Of a stretch of DNA of 64,000 nucleotides, positions 1-7,241 are shown piece after piece. Position 1 is the stretch's first letter. Each line of letters starts with the position of its first letter. A program made the position numbers and the translations under genes. The stretch is from Kitasatospora sp. NA04385. GTDB taxonomy: Bacteria > Actinomycetota > Actinomycetes > Streptomycetales > Streptomycetaceae. A model generated the notes under the pieces. The model worked only from the letters and a program-made list of their open reading frames with translations. It searched no databases and had not been told where the DNA came from. The stretch is taken from the NCBI RefSeq assembly GCF_013364235.1, contig NZ_CP054919.1, positions 5,726,049 through 5,790,048 on the forward strand, in the 5' to 3' direction.

Positions 1-461
1 AGGTGGCCAGGTTGTAGTCGTAGCCGCACTCCTCGCAGTACCGGCCGCTCTGCGGGCTGCGGCAGATCGGGCAGGTCACCAGGCCGGTGGTGGGCGCGGG
101 CGGCGGCGGGGCGCCGTACGGGCCGGGCGCACCGGGCGCGCCCGCGGCGGCCCGGTGGGGTGCCGCTGGGCGGGGTCGGGGTGCGGCGCGGCTCGAAGTA
201 GCCGCCACCGCCGTCCGGCGGGTAGCCGGACGAGGTGTACGGGGGCGGGCCGGGCGGGCCCGGGGGCGGCGCGGCGGGCCCGCCCGGGTGCCCCTGGGCA
301 CCGGGGTGTCCCTGGGCACCGGGGTGTCCCTGGGCGCCGGGCTGGGCCGGGCCGTTCGGGAAGCCGGGGATCGCCAGGCCGGGCGGCGGCGTCATCGGGA
401 AGCCGCAGTAGTCGCACCAGTCCTCGGCCTGTGACTCGTGTCCCCTAGGGCAGATCGGCAT
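1..461 (-). CDS. Zinc-ribbon protein, probable N-terminal part of an FHA-domain adaptor; frame broken and cut by window edge
   Basis: The ATG at 461-459 follows a GGGGA ribosome site and opens MPICPRGHESQAEDWCDYCG, a CPxGH...CxxC zinc ribbon. A Gly/Pro/Gln linker with three AQGHPG repeats follows. A second ribbon (TCPICRSPQSG then RYCEECGYDYN) lies at about 10-75, but in a different frame. The two frames change over near 140-165 inside a C/G-only run, so one base appears to be missing there. In Streptomyces, proteins with this double ribbon usually carry a C-terminal FHA phosphothreonine-binding domain, which would lie beyond the window. It is the last gene of the minus-strand phosphatase cluster. 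The fold assignment rests on recall of the family; the frame break is read directly. Confidence 0.5.
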   Translation of the reverse strand, partial: MPICPRGHESQAEDWCDYCGFPMTPPPGLAIPGFPNGPAQPGAQGHPGAQGHPGAQGHPGGPAAPPPGPPGPPPYTSSGYPPDGGGGYFEPRRTPTPPSGTPPGRRGRARCARPVRRPAAARAHHRPGDLPDLPQPAERPVLRGVRLRLQPGH

Positions 462-504
462 CAGGTCCCCACTCCAGCAGGTTCGGGTCCGGCGGGTGTC
501 CGGC

Positions 505-852
505 TCACTTCTTCACGCGCACGGTCTTGGTCGACCGGGTCTCGAGTCTCATCGAGTCGGCCTCGCTCACGTCCTTACGGAACCGAACGGTACCCTCCCG
601 CTCGTCGACCACGTCCACCACCTTCCGCCGCAGCTTGAGGGTGCCCCCGTTGCCGCTGCCGTACGCCAGTCCGACGGCGGCGCCCGGTCGGGCGCTCGCC
701 CGTGCCGCGTCACCGGCCCGGTGGACCGCCGGGGCCTGCGCGCGCACGCGGTGGCTCCGGGACTGGTCGCCCCGAGGAGCCGGTCCCCCGTGCACGGCAC
801 GGCCGTCGGTGACGTCGAACCGGGGCGCGCCGGGCTTGGACAACGCGGCCAT
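505..852 (-). pseudogene. Internally deleted VWA-domain protein (remnant, 115 aa)
   Basis: The ORF has a good start (AGGAG eight bases before ATG at 852) and opens MAALSKPGAPRFDV, resembling the start of the roughly 400-450-residue VWA proteins found beside PP2C and FHA genes in Streptomyces. It ends with about 65 residues resembling the tail of the same family: GLAYGSGN, LRKVVDVVDEREGTVRF and LETRSTKTVRVKK. The whole von Willebrand A domain between these ends, with its MIDAS metal site, is absent. The start is overlapped by the 3' extension of the upstream phosphatase frame. It could be a decayed gene, or a retained short ORF that keeps translation coupled to the next gene. The family match is from memory. 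Confidence 0.55.
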
Positions 853-2113
853 GCGGAGAACTCCTGTCGGCGGGGCGGCGGCGGGGCGGCGGCGGTGGCG
901 GTCGGGTCAGTCCGCGGCGGGCACGGCGGCGGGCGCCGGGACGGGCGGCGCGGCCGGGCCGGCGGCGCGACGGGAGCGGGCGGTGCGGCGGGAGCAGGGC
1001 GGGCGGCGCGACGGGCGGCGCGGCCGGGCGCAGCGGCACGGTGGCGTCCGGCTCGGCGGCCCGCGGCAGCGGCACGTCGAGCAGGGTGGCGTCGTGCGCG
1101 GCCGGCGCGGTGGGTGGGTCGATCGGCAGGACGGCGACGGTGATGTTGTCGTGCCCGCCGCGCTCGACCGCGAACCGCACCAGCTCCTGCGCGGTGGCCA
1201 GCGGTTCGGCCCGGGCGTCGGCGCGGACGAAGAACGCCAGGTCGGTGGCGGCCTCGGCGTAGTTCCACAGGCCGTCGGTGCAGATCAGCAGCACGCCGGG
1301 GACGTGCGGGGTGAAGCTGACGGTGTGCGGGTCGAGGTCCTCGGCGTCGGCGCCGAGCCAGCCGGTGATGGCGTGGGCGCGCGGGTCGGCGTACGCCTCG
1401 GCCTCGGCCATCAGGTTGGCGGCGACCATCCGGGCCGCCCAGGAGTCGTCCTCGGTGAGCCGGTACGGCTCGGCGGACTCGCGGTCGTCCGGGATCCAGT
1501 AGGCGCGGGTGTCGCCGACCCAGCCGATGGTGACCAGGCCGCCGGAGCTGACCGCGCTGACGTAGGTGCAGGCGGGCGCGTTGCTGTGCCGCCCGTCGGG
1601 GGCGGTGCCGTCGTGGGCGAGCGCGGTGACGGCCCGGTTGGCGGCGCCGATCGCCTCGCGCATCGCCTGGCCGGGCTCGCGGCCGGCCGCCAGCGCGGCG
1701 ACCAGCGAGTCGGCGGCGGCGGTGACGGCGGTGGCGGAGGCCTCGTCGGGGCGGGAGGAGGAGGAGACGCCGTCGCAGACCACGGCGAGCACCGCGGGCG
1801 TGCCGGCCGGGCCCTCGGCGGTGGCGACGGTGAACGCGTCCTCGTTGCGGTGGTGCCGCAGGCCGCGGTCGGAGACGGCGGCGACGCCGGTCAGCTCCCG
1901 TTCCTGGTGGTCGCGTTCGCGCGGCTGGGCCTGCCCGCAGCGCCGGCACCGGCCGTCGGTGAGCTCGGTGGCGCCGCAGTGCGGACAACTGGGCACGACG
2001 GGCAGGTCGCGCAGGGTCGGCGGTCCGGTCAGGGAGGTGCCGCAGGCCCCGCAGAACGCGTCCTGCGAGCCCAGCGGTTCGGCACAGTTCGGGCACTCGG
2101 TCTGCTGCGGCAT
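710..2113 (-). CDS. PP2C-type protein serine/threonine phosphatase with N-terminal zinc ribbons
   Basis: Metal-dependent phosphatase predicted to oppose Ser/Thr kinases in the cytoplasm. The start chosen is the ATG at 2113 (MPQQTECPNCAEPL), three bases after the upstream stop. Two zinc ribbons (CPNC...CGAC and CPHC...CRRC) lead into a complete PP2C domain with RHHRNEDAF, VVCDGVSSSS, GWVGDTRAY, LICTDGLWNY and GHDNITVAVLPI, which include the Asp residues that bind the metals. After this the frame runs through about 140 Pro/Ala/Arg residues and overlaps the VWA remnant, which is unusual. Reading other frames gives natural Pro-Ala tails ending at a TGA at 907-909. One or two indels in the G/C-only stretch near 910-1000 probably hide the true end there. 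Confidence 0.8.
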   Translation of the reverse strand: MPQQTECPNCAEPLGSQDAFCGACGTSLTGPPTLRDLPVVPSCPHCGATELTDGRCRRCGQAQPRERDHQERELTGVAAVSDRGLRHHRNEDAFTVATAEGPAGTPAVLAVVCDGVSSSSRPDEASATAVTAAADSLVAALAAGREPGQAMREAIGAANRAVTALAHDGTAPDGRHSNAPACTYVSAVSSGGLVTIGWVGDTRAYWIPDDRESAEPYRLTEDDSWAARMVAANLMAEAEAYADPRAHAITGWLGADAEDLDPHTVSFTPHVPGVLLICTDGLWNYAEAATDLAFFVRADARAEPLATAQELVRFAVERGGHDNITVAVLPIDPPTAPAAHDATLLDVPLPRAAEPDATVPLRPAAPPVAPPALLPPHRPLPSRRRPGRAARPGARRRARRGLTRPPPPPPRRRPADRSSPHGRVVQARRAPVRRHRRPCRARGTGSSGRPVPEPPRARAGPGGPPGR

Positions 2114-2115
2114 GT

Positions 2116-2451
2116 TCACACCCATGTCCTGGGGCGGGCCCGGTCGGCCCGTTCCACCCACTCGATCCTCGTCTCGGCCCGGTCGGACAACCGGGCCAAC
2201 ATCCGGTAGGAGTGTTCCAGGGCGAGCCGCAGTTCCCGTTCCGCGGCGGGATGTCCCAGCACGGTCCGCGTGGCGGGTCCTCCGGTCGCTCCCACCGGCA
2301 ACCGGTCCGGCGCCGGGCCGGGCACCTCGACGGCCGGTTCCGCGCGCCGCCCGGCCCGGGCGTCCGGCCGGCTCGGCACCTCGCGCAGCACGCCGGTCGG
2401 CCGCCCGGCCGTCTCCCCGGCGCAGCCCGCCCGTCCGCGGGCCTCAGCCAT
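2116..2451 (-). pseudogene. Short ORF resembling both ends of a PknG-like kinase (111 aa remnant)
   Basis: The ATG at 2451 overlaps the stop of the upstream coiled-coil gene by 8 bp, and the stop lies 2 bp before the phosphatase start, so it sits where a kinase would. Its last 38 residues (ELRLALEHSYRMLARLSDR, then a segment ending ERADRARPRTWV) resemble the end of mycobacterial PknG, which I recall as LRLGVEASLRSLARVAPTQ... followed by VRPTSTF. PknG proteins run to about 750 residues or more with a rubredoxin-like N-terminus, kinase domain and TPR region; none of these is here. The middle is low-complexity Pro/Ala/Arg. The PknG link is inferred from the tail and the neighbours only. Confidence 0.45.
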
Positions 2452-3823
2452 CGCCGTCCTCTCCCCGCCCGGTGTCCTCGGCCGGCGGCGGCGACGGCGG
2501 CTGCTGCGGCTGCCGTTCGGGCGGGCGCAGGGCCTGCTGGAAGCGGCCGACGGCCTCGGCGGCGGCCCGCAGGTCGCACGGGGCGCTCCAGAGCAGCCAG
2601 CGGGCCTTCTCGAAGCGCTCGACCACCTCCGGGTCCTCGGCCAGGCCGAACCGGGCGGCCATCGCCTTGTACGCCTCCAGCCGGCCGCGCAGTTCGGCCC
2701 GGACGGCGAGCGGCTGGGCGACCTCGGTGAGCGCCTGCCGGGCCCGGCCCAACTCCTTGGCGGCGGCGTCCTCCAGCGCGTCCAGCAGCGGGCCGAGCCG
2801 GTGCCACTGGCCGGTCTGCTGGAAGCCGACGGCCTGGCCGATCGCCTCGCGCAGCGCGGAGTGCGGGCCGGGCACGGCGGGCACCTCGGTCGCGGCGATC
2901 TTCGCCAGCACCTCGCCGCGCGCCCGGCGGGCCTCGGCGAGCGTCAGGTCGGCGCGCTGGAGCAGGTCGGCGACCTGCTGGAGCCGCTCGTGGGACTCGT
3001 CGCGCAGCCGCAGCAGGCCCTCCAACTCGACCCGCACGTCGTCCAGTCGGCGTCCCATCCGGTCGAACCCGGTGGTGTCCACGGCGCCGGTGGGGGAGGC
3101 CCAGGTGGCTCGTTGACAGTCAGCAGTTTCGGCGGCCCGGCCGCGCTGCGCGGGCACCCGGCCGGGCCGCCACAGCGCCAGCGGGTCGGCCACCGCCAGG
3201 GCCCGCAGCGCGGTCAACTCCTCGGCCAGTTCGGCCAGGTCGTCGGCCAGTGGGTGCCCGCCGGGGCGCACCCCGACCGAGACGGCCAGCATCTGCACCC
3301 GGCCGAGCTCGGCGAGCAGCAGGTCGATCCGGGCGGGCAGCGCCGACCAGACCGCGTCGACGGCGCTCACCACCTCGATCACCACCGCGTACCAGCCGTT
3401 CATCCGCTCCAGCAGCTCGCCCAGCGTGACCTGCTCCACCAGCCGGTCCGGGGAGGCGAACCGGCCCGACGGGTGGGGGAGCCGGCCGCCGGAGACGGTC
3501 ACCGAGCGGCCGGCCAACAGCTCGCCGAGCTCGGCGAGTTCGGCCGCGGTGGGCCGGTTGCGCCGGGAGCGGACCGCGCGGGCCGAGGCCAGCGCCTCCG
3601 CGTACCGGTCGAACAGCGCCCACAGCAGGGCGACGCCGCCCTCGGCGACCGTCCAGCGCTCCTCGGTCCGTCCGGACAGCTCGGCGCCGGTCAGCAGCCG
3701 CAGCCCCGGGTGGTCCTGGAGCGCCAGCAGCGCCGCCTCGACCGCGTCGCGCTCGGCCCCCAGCCGGGCCAGCGCGCGGTCGACCTCCTCACGGTTCATC
3801 ACCGGGCGGGTCGTTCCGGCCAA
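2444..3823 (-). CDS. Conserved actinobacterial helical/coiled-coil protein of a kinase-phosphatase cluster
   Basis: A protein of about 459 residues, mostly charged helix with long Leu/Glu/Arg/Ala heptads: residues ~10-80, and ~260-360 with RRLDDVRVELEGLLRLRDE and EVLAKIAATEVPAVPG. The stretch ARWLLWSAPCDLRAA near the C-terminus is typical of proteins that accompany PknG/PP2C/VWA/FHA genes in Streptomyces. I chose the TTG at 3823 because a strong GAGGAGGAA site lies directly upstream; the ATG at 3799 lacks a good site. No signal peptide or membrane segment is seen. It is the first gene of the minus-strand cluster and overlaps the next ORF by 8 bp. Its biochemical role is unknown; scaffolding is only a guess. 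Confidence 0.7.
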   Translation of the reverse strand: MAGTTRPVMNREEVDRALARLGAERDAVEAALLALQDHPGLRLLTGAELSGRTEERWTVAEGGVALLWALFDRYAEALASARAVRSRRNRPTAAELAELGELLAGRSVTVSGGRLPHPSGRFASPDRLVEQVTLGELLERMNGWYAVVIEVVSAVDAVWSALPARIDLLLAELGRVQMLAVSVGVRPGGHPLADDLAELAEELTALRALAVADPLALWRPGRVPAQRGRAAETADCQRATWASPTGAVDTTGFDRMGRRLDDVRVELEGLLRLRDESHERLQQVADLLQRADLTLAEARRARGEVLAKIAATEVPAVPGPHSALREAIGQAVGFQQTGQWHRLGPLLDALEDAAAKELGRARQALTEVAQPLAVRAELRGRLEAYKAMAARFGLAEDPEVVERFEKARWLLWSAPCDLRAAAEAVGRFQQALRPPERQPQQPPSPPPAEDTGRGEDGDG

Positions 3824-4106
3824 CGCGGTTCCTCCTCTCGGCCACGGTCGTGGTGACGGGGCGTCGGTCCTGGGGCGGTCGGTGCGACGGCCCGTCGGCC
3901 GCCAGTCTCCCCGACGCCCGGTACCGCGCGGACGGCGGTCCCCGGATTCCCGCGCCGGACACCGCTCCGCGCCCCCGCCATCGTCCCCGCCGCAGCCCCT
4001 GCCGGAGCCCCCGCCGCCGCCGCTCCCGTGGCGGACCCGTCCCGCCGGTTCCGCGCCCGGCCTGCGGCCGCCCGTCGCCGTCCGGCCCCCTCGTAAGCTG
4101 GGCGCC
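3824..4106. other. Divergent intergenic region
   Basis: About 280 bp between the minus-strand coiled-coil gene and the plus-strand nucleosidase gene. It must hold both promoters. Apart from the ribosome site of the minus gene (around 3829-3837) and a -10-like box next to the nucleosidase start, it is G/C-only sequence in which I recognise nothing. Confidence 0.5.
4094..4099 (+). promoter_or_regulatory. -10 box placed for a leaderless transcript
   Basis: TAAGCT lies exactly seven bases before the ATG at 4107, so transcription would be expected to start at or next to the start codon. No ribosome binding site precedes this ATG, which fits a leaderless mRNA. Confidence 0.45.
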
Positions 4107-4679
4107 ATGCGTCTGACCGGAACAGTCACCCCCGACCGCCCGCTGCTCGTCGTCGCCCTGCCCGAGGAGGCCGCGTACCTCGACGGGGGGCTGCCGGTGC
4201 TGCTCACCGGGATGGGCAAGCTCAACGCGGCGGCTGCGCTGGCCGCCCTGCTGGCCGGGGGCGAGCGGCCCGCCGCGGTCGTCAACCTGGGGACGGCGGG
4301 CGCGCTCAGGCCGGGTCTCGGCGGCACCCACGAGATCGGCCGGGTGCTCCAGCACGACCTGGACGCCCCGATGCTGGAGCGGCTCACCGGCCACCCGATG
4401 GACGGCCCGATCGACCTCGCTCCGGCCGGTCCGGTGCTGGCCACCGGCGACCGCTTCGTCTCCGCCGACGCCGAGCGCGACCTGCTGGCCCGCAGCGCGG
4501 ACCTGGTCGACATGGAGGGCTACGCGGTGGCCACCGTCGCCCGCCGCGCCGGGCTCCCGGTCCGGCTGGTCAAGCACGTCAGCGACGAGGCCGGCGACGG
4601 CGCGGTCCGCAGCTGGCAGGAGTCCGTCGACGACTGCGCCCGGCTGCTGGCCGACTGGGCCCGCACCCGCCTCGGCTGA
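4107..4679 (+). CDS. Nucleoside phosphorylase/MTA-SAH nucleosidase family protein
   Basis: A 190-residue cytoplasmic enzyme of the PNP/UDP phosphorylase superfamily. It shows the family core: LLVVALPEEA, VLLTGMGKLNAAAALAALL, NLGTAGALRPGLG (phosphate/ribose loop), GDRFVSA, and VDMEGYAVATVARR, which carries the Met-Glu pair that binds the ribose, followed by RLVKHVSDEA with the catalytic-type Asp. It is shorter than E. coli MtnN (about 230 residues), as many actinobacterial members are. Likely role: hydrolysis or phosphorolysis of a purine nucleoside such as methylthioadenosine or S-adenosylhomocysteine; the substrate cannot be read from the sequence. It is a single gene, facing a terminator shared with the convergent minus gene. 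Confidence 0.8.
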   Translation: MRLTGTVTPDRPLLVVALPEEAAYLDGGLPVLLTGMGKLNAAAALAALLAGGERPAAVVNLGTAGALRPGLGGTHEIGRVLQHDLDAPMLERLTGHPMDGPIDLAPAGPVLATGDRFVSADAERDLLARSADLVDMEGYAVATVARRAGLPVRLVKHVSDEAGDGAVRSWQESVDDCARLLADWARTRLG

Positions 4680-4719
4680 GCCCCGGCGGGCCCGGGACGC
4701 GCCCCCCGGGAACGACGGA

Positions 4720-4755
4720 GCGCCCGTCCGGACCGCTCGGCGGTCGGACGGGCGC
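4720..4755. terminator. Bidirectional hairpin terminator
   Basis: GCGCCCGTCCGGACCGC pairs with GCGGTCGGACGGGCGC across a 3-base loop, with one bulged base. It lies between the convergent genes ending at 4679 and 4771. Confidence 0.7.
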
Positions 4756-4770
4756 CCGGTGCGCGGAAGG

Positions 4771-5367
4771 TCAGCCCTGGTACGGGTTGGTGCCCGGCGC
4801 CGGGTACTGGCCGGGGGCCGGCGGGTACTGCCCGGCCGGCTGCTGGGGCGGGTACGGGGCGGCGGCCGGGGCCTGCGGGTACTGGCCGGGGACGGGCGCG
4901 GCCGGGTACTGGCCGGGGGCGGGTGCTGCCGGGTACTGGCCGGGGGCGGCCGGGCCGCCGCCGAGCAGGGTACCGACGAAGGTGTCCATCTCGGCCCGCC
5001 ACATGCGGTGGACGTTCAGCCGGGTCGGCTTCGGCTCGTTCGGGAGCTGGAAGCGCAGCGAGCTCCACAGGGTGTTGCGCCGCACGTCGCTGATCGAGGC
5101 GCGGGCCTGGTCCAGCGGGATCACGTACAGGACTTCCTGCGGGCGGTTGCTGATCCGGGAGGTGCGGTGGATGACGACCACCCGGTGGGTCAGCGTGACG
5201 AAGTAGTACTTGACCATCAGCTGGCCGATGAGGCCGAGGATGCCGTTGGTCAGCCAGGGGCTCGGGCCCGTGATGGTCTGGATGATGGCGATCGGGCGGT
5301 CGTTGGGTTCGATCGCGGCGATTGACTCGGTGACCTGTTGCTGAATCGTGGACTTGACGATCGCCAT
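4771..5367 (-). CDS. Conserved protein of unknown function with Pro/Gln/Tyr repeat tail
   Basis: A 198-residue protein. Residues ~1-125 form a compact beta-rich domain (IAAIEPNDRPIAIIQTIT, MVKYYFVTLTHRVVVIHRT, VLYVIPLDQARASISDVRR, LWSSLRFQLP), reminiscent of bacterial PH-like domains, with a hydrophobic stretch near residue 40 (NGILGLIGQLMV). The last ~65 residues are repeats built on GQYPAAP and PPQQPAGQYP, ending in GTNPYQG. I do not recognise a named family. The domain carries no catalytic motif. It stands alone on the minus strand and converges on the nucleosidase gene. Binding to membranes or to another protein would fit the fold, but that is inference. Confidence 0.7.
   Translation of the reverse strand: MAIVKSTIQQQVTESIAAIEPNDRPIAIIQTITGPSPWLTNGILGLIGQLMVKYYFVTLTHRVVVIHRTSRISNRPQEVLYVIPLDQARASISDVRRNTLWSSLRFQLPNEPKPTRLNVHRMWRAEMDTFVGTLLGGGPAAPGQYPAAPAPGQYPAAPVPGQYPQAPAAAPYPPQQPAGQYPPAPGQYPAPGTNPYQG
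4785..4965 (-). repeat. Coding tandem repeat for GQYP units
   Basis: The motif GGGTACTGGCC recurs with 18-36 base spacing and encodes Gly-Gln-Tyr-Pro units in the tail of the minus-strand gene at 4771-5367. Such repeats are prone to length change. Confidence 0.6.
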
Positions 5368-5549
5368 CTGGCGTTGCTCCCGGCGCTTCCAGGCGCACGC
5401 CCCCGTCGGACGCGCTGTGAGCGCGCGACTCTAACAACCGGGTCGGACGTCTTCAACGGACAGATCAGGCATCCCGGACGCCATGACCGGATTTTCACCC
5501 AACCGATACCGGGCCCGGGAACTCGGCGGCGATGTGACGCACCGTCACC

Positions 5550-6017
5550 TCAGGGGCGGGTGTGCCGCGGCGACAGGTGCCGGGCCAGGACGTCCAGCGC
5601 GGCGGTGACCTCGGCGAGCCGCGCCGGGTCCGGGTCCGGGCCGAGCGCGGCGGCGAGCGCCTCGTCGACGCCGGCGGCGCGGACGGCAGCGACCCGGGCG
5701 GAGGGGCGTTCGGCGGGGTGGACCAGGGTGCGCCGCCGGTCGGCCGGGTCCGGTTCGGTGCGCACCGCGCCCGCCTCCTTGAGCCGGGCCACCGCCGCGG
5801 AGATCTGGCTCTGCGGGAGCCCGGTGCGGGCGGCGGTCTCGCCGACGGTGGTGCCGGGGTGGGCGCTGATGTCGCTGGCCGCGACCAGGGTGTTGCGGGT
5901 GCCGCCGGGGTGGCGGCCGCTGCCGCCGGGGGGCTCGGGCAGGGCGTCCTCGCCGATCTTCATCAGGGCGCGGCCCAGCAGGAACAGTTCGACTCCGTCC
6001 ACGGGCCGATGGTACAT
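5550..6017 (-). CDS. MarR-family transcriptional regulator
   Basis: About 155 residues from the ATG at 6017 (MYHRPVDGVELFLLGRALMK). A winged helix-turn-helix is visible: TVGETAARTGLPQSQISAAVARLKEAGAVRTEPDPADRRRTLVH, where the DPADRRRTLVH wing is the MarR signature. Helices on both sides would form the dimer interface. It is divergent from the alpha/beta hydrolase at 6123, and the space between holds two palindromic boxes that also cover the promoter. The likely role is repression of itself and of the hydrolase, relieved by a small ligand. An in-frame ATG about 33 bases further upstream falls inside the operators and is less likely to be used. Confidence 0.85.
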   Translation of the reverse strand: MYHRPVDGVELFLLGRALMKIGEDALPEPPGGSGRHPGGTRNTLVAASDISAHPGTTVGETAARTGLPQSQISAAVARLKEAGAVRTEPDPADRRRTLVHPAERPSARVAAVRAAGVDEALAAALGPDPDPARLAEVTAALDVLARHLSPRHTRP

Positions 6018-6019
6018 CG

Positions 6020-6065
6020 AACCAGATGCATCGAAGTAAATACATCTAACTTGATGCATCGAGTT
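6020..6065. promoter_or_regulatory. Paired operator boxes of the MarR/hydrolase divergent promoter
   Basis: Two 18-bp boxes lie 28 bp apart, start to start: AACCAGATGCATCGAAGT (6020-6037) and AACTTGATGCATCGAGTT (6048-6065). The second is a palindrome with a single mismatched pair, and both share the core GATGCATCGA. They are the most AT-rich stretch nearby. A -35/-10 pair for the hydrolase (TTGATG at 6051-6056, TAGCGT at 6074-6079, 17 bp apart) overlaps the second box, so a bound repressor would block RNA polymerase. Confidence 0.7.
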
Positions 6066-6122
6066 CGATGGATTAGCGTGGTGGGCGGAGCGGCGGACCG
6101 ACCGCCGCGGAGGGGGATCCCG

Positions 6123-6953
6123 ATGTCCGTCACCGGCACGCTCGCCGTACCCGGCGCCGTCCTGCACCACCGCACCGAGGGCACCGGCCCGCTGCTGCTG
6201 ATCTCGCAGAGCGGCGAGGGCGACGCCGACCGCACCGTCGACCTCGTCGCGCACCTGGCCGACACCCACACCGTGCTCACCTACGACCGGCGCGGCCTGT
6301 CCCGCAGCCGCCTCGACCACCCCGAGCGGGGCACCAGCCTGGCCGAGCACGCCGACGACGTCCGGCGGCTGCTGGAGGCGGTCGCCGACGGGCCCGCGCT
6401 GATGCTCGGCTGCAGCTTCGGCGCGGTGATCGGCCTGCACGTCGCCGCCCGGCAGCCCGGGCTGCTGCGCACCCTGGTCGCCCACGAGCCCGTCGCCCCC
6501 GGCCTGCTGGCCCCCGCCGAGGCCGCCCGGCACCGGCGCGAACTCGTCGAGCTCCAGGAGCTGTACGGGCGCGCGGGCCTGGCCGCCGTCCTCCCCGAGA
6601 TCGCCCGAGTGCTCGGCATCGACCCGGCCGCGGCCGACGCCGAACCCGGCCTCACCCCGCAGCCGCTCGACGCCCGGCGGGCGGCCGGCTTCGACCGCTT
6701 CGTCCGGCACGACTTCACCGCCGTGGTCGAGGACGTCCTCGACCTCGCCGCCGTCCGCGCCTCCACCACCCGGATCGTGCCCGCCGTCGGCCGCACCACC
6801 CCGCCCGCCGTGTTCGACCGCCGCTGCGCCCAGGCCCTCGGCACCCTGCTGGACGCACCGGTCGAGGTGCTGCCCGGCGGCCACAACGGCAACACCAGCC
6901 ACCCCCGGGCCTGGGCCGCCCGACTCAAGGAACTCTTCGCCCAAGTGGGTTGA
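6123..6953 (+). CDS. Alpha/beta hydrolase
   Basis: A 276-residue single-domain hydrolase. Landmarks are an oxyanion-loop region GTGPLLLISQSGEGDAD, the strand VLTYDRRGLSRSR, the nucleophile elbow LMLGCSFGAVIGLH (Gly-Cys-Ser-Phe-Gly), and a late His in LPGGHNGNTSHP. The acid residue is not certain. There is no signal peptide, so it is cytoplasmic. The start at ATG 6123 follows GGAGGGGGATCCCG. Its partner is the divergent MarR regulator, which suggests inducible detoxification or hydrolysis of an ester or similar small molecule; the substrate is unknown. Confidence 0.85.
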   Translation: MSVTGTLAVPGAVLHHRTEGTGPLLLISQSGEGDADRTVDLVAHLADTHTVLTYDRRGLSRSRLDHPERGTSLAEHADDVRRLLEAVADGPALMLGCSFGAVIGLHVAARQPGLLRTLVAHEPVAPGLLAPAEAARHRRELVELQELYGRAGLAAVLPEIARVLGIDPAAADAEPGLTPQPLDARRAAGFDRFVRHDFTAVVEDVLDLAAVRASTTRIVPAVGRTTPPAVFDRRCAQALGTLLDAPVEVLPGGHNGNTSHPRAWAARLKELFAQVG

Positions 6954-7025
6954 CCCCGCCCGTCGTCGCGGTGCTGTGCGGGGTGAGCGTCGGGCCGCCG
7001 TCGTCGCCGACGGACAAGGCCGAGG

Positions 7026-7241
7026 TCAGACCGTGCCGAACTCGCCGGACACGGTGGCGGAGACGAAGGCCGCCCAGGCGCCCGGGGCGAACTCCAGGTG
7101 CGGGCCGCCGGGGTCCTTGGAGTCGCGGACGTGGCCCGGGTTCGCGTCGTCCACCTCGATGCACACGCCGCCGTCGTTGTTGCTGTAGCTGCTCTTACGC
7201 CACTGGCGAGGCGCTACGGGAGACTGAGGGGCAGGGCGCAT
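7026..7241 (-). CDS. DUF397 domain protein
   Basis: A 71-residue protein with the DUF397 pattern: WRKSSYSNNDGGVCIEVDD, then VRDSKDPGGPHLEFAPGAWAAFV. Such small proteins are very common in Streptomyces next to XRE/DUF5753 regulators and are thought to act with them as regulatory pairs. Its start overlaps the 3' end of the XRE gene by 47 bp in another frame, so the two are probably co-transcribed and translationally coupled. Confidence 0.9.
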   Translation of the reverse strand: MRPAPQSPVAPRQWRKSSYSNNDGGVCIEVDDANPGHVRDSKDPGGPHLEFAPGAWAAFVSATVSGEFGTV

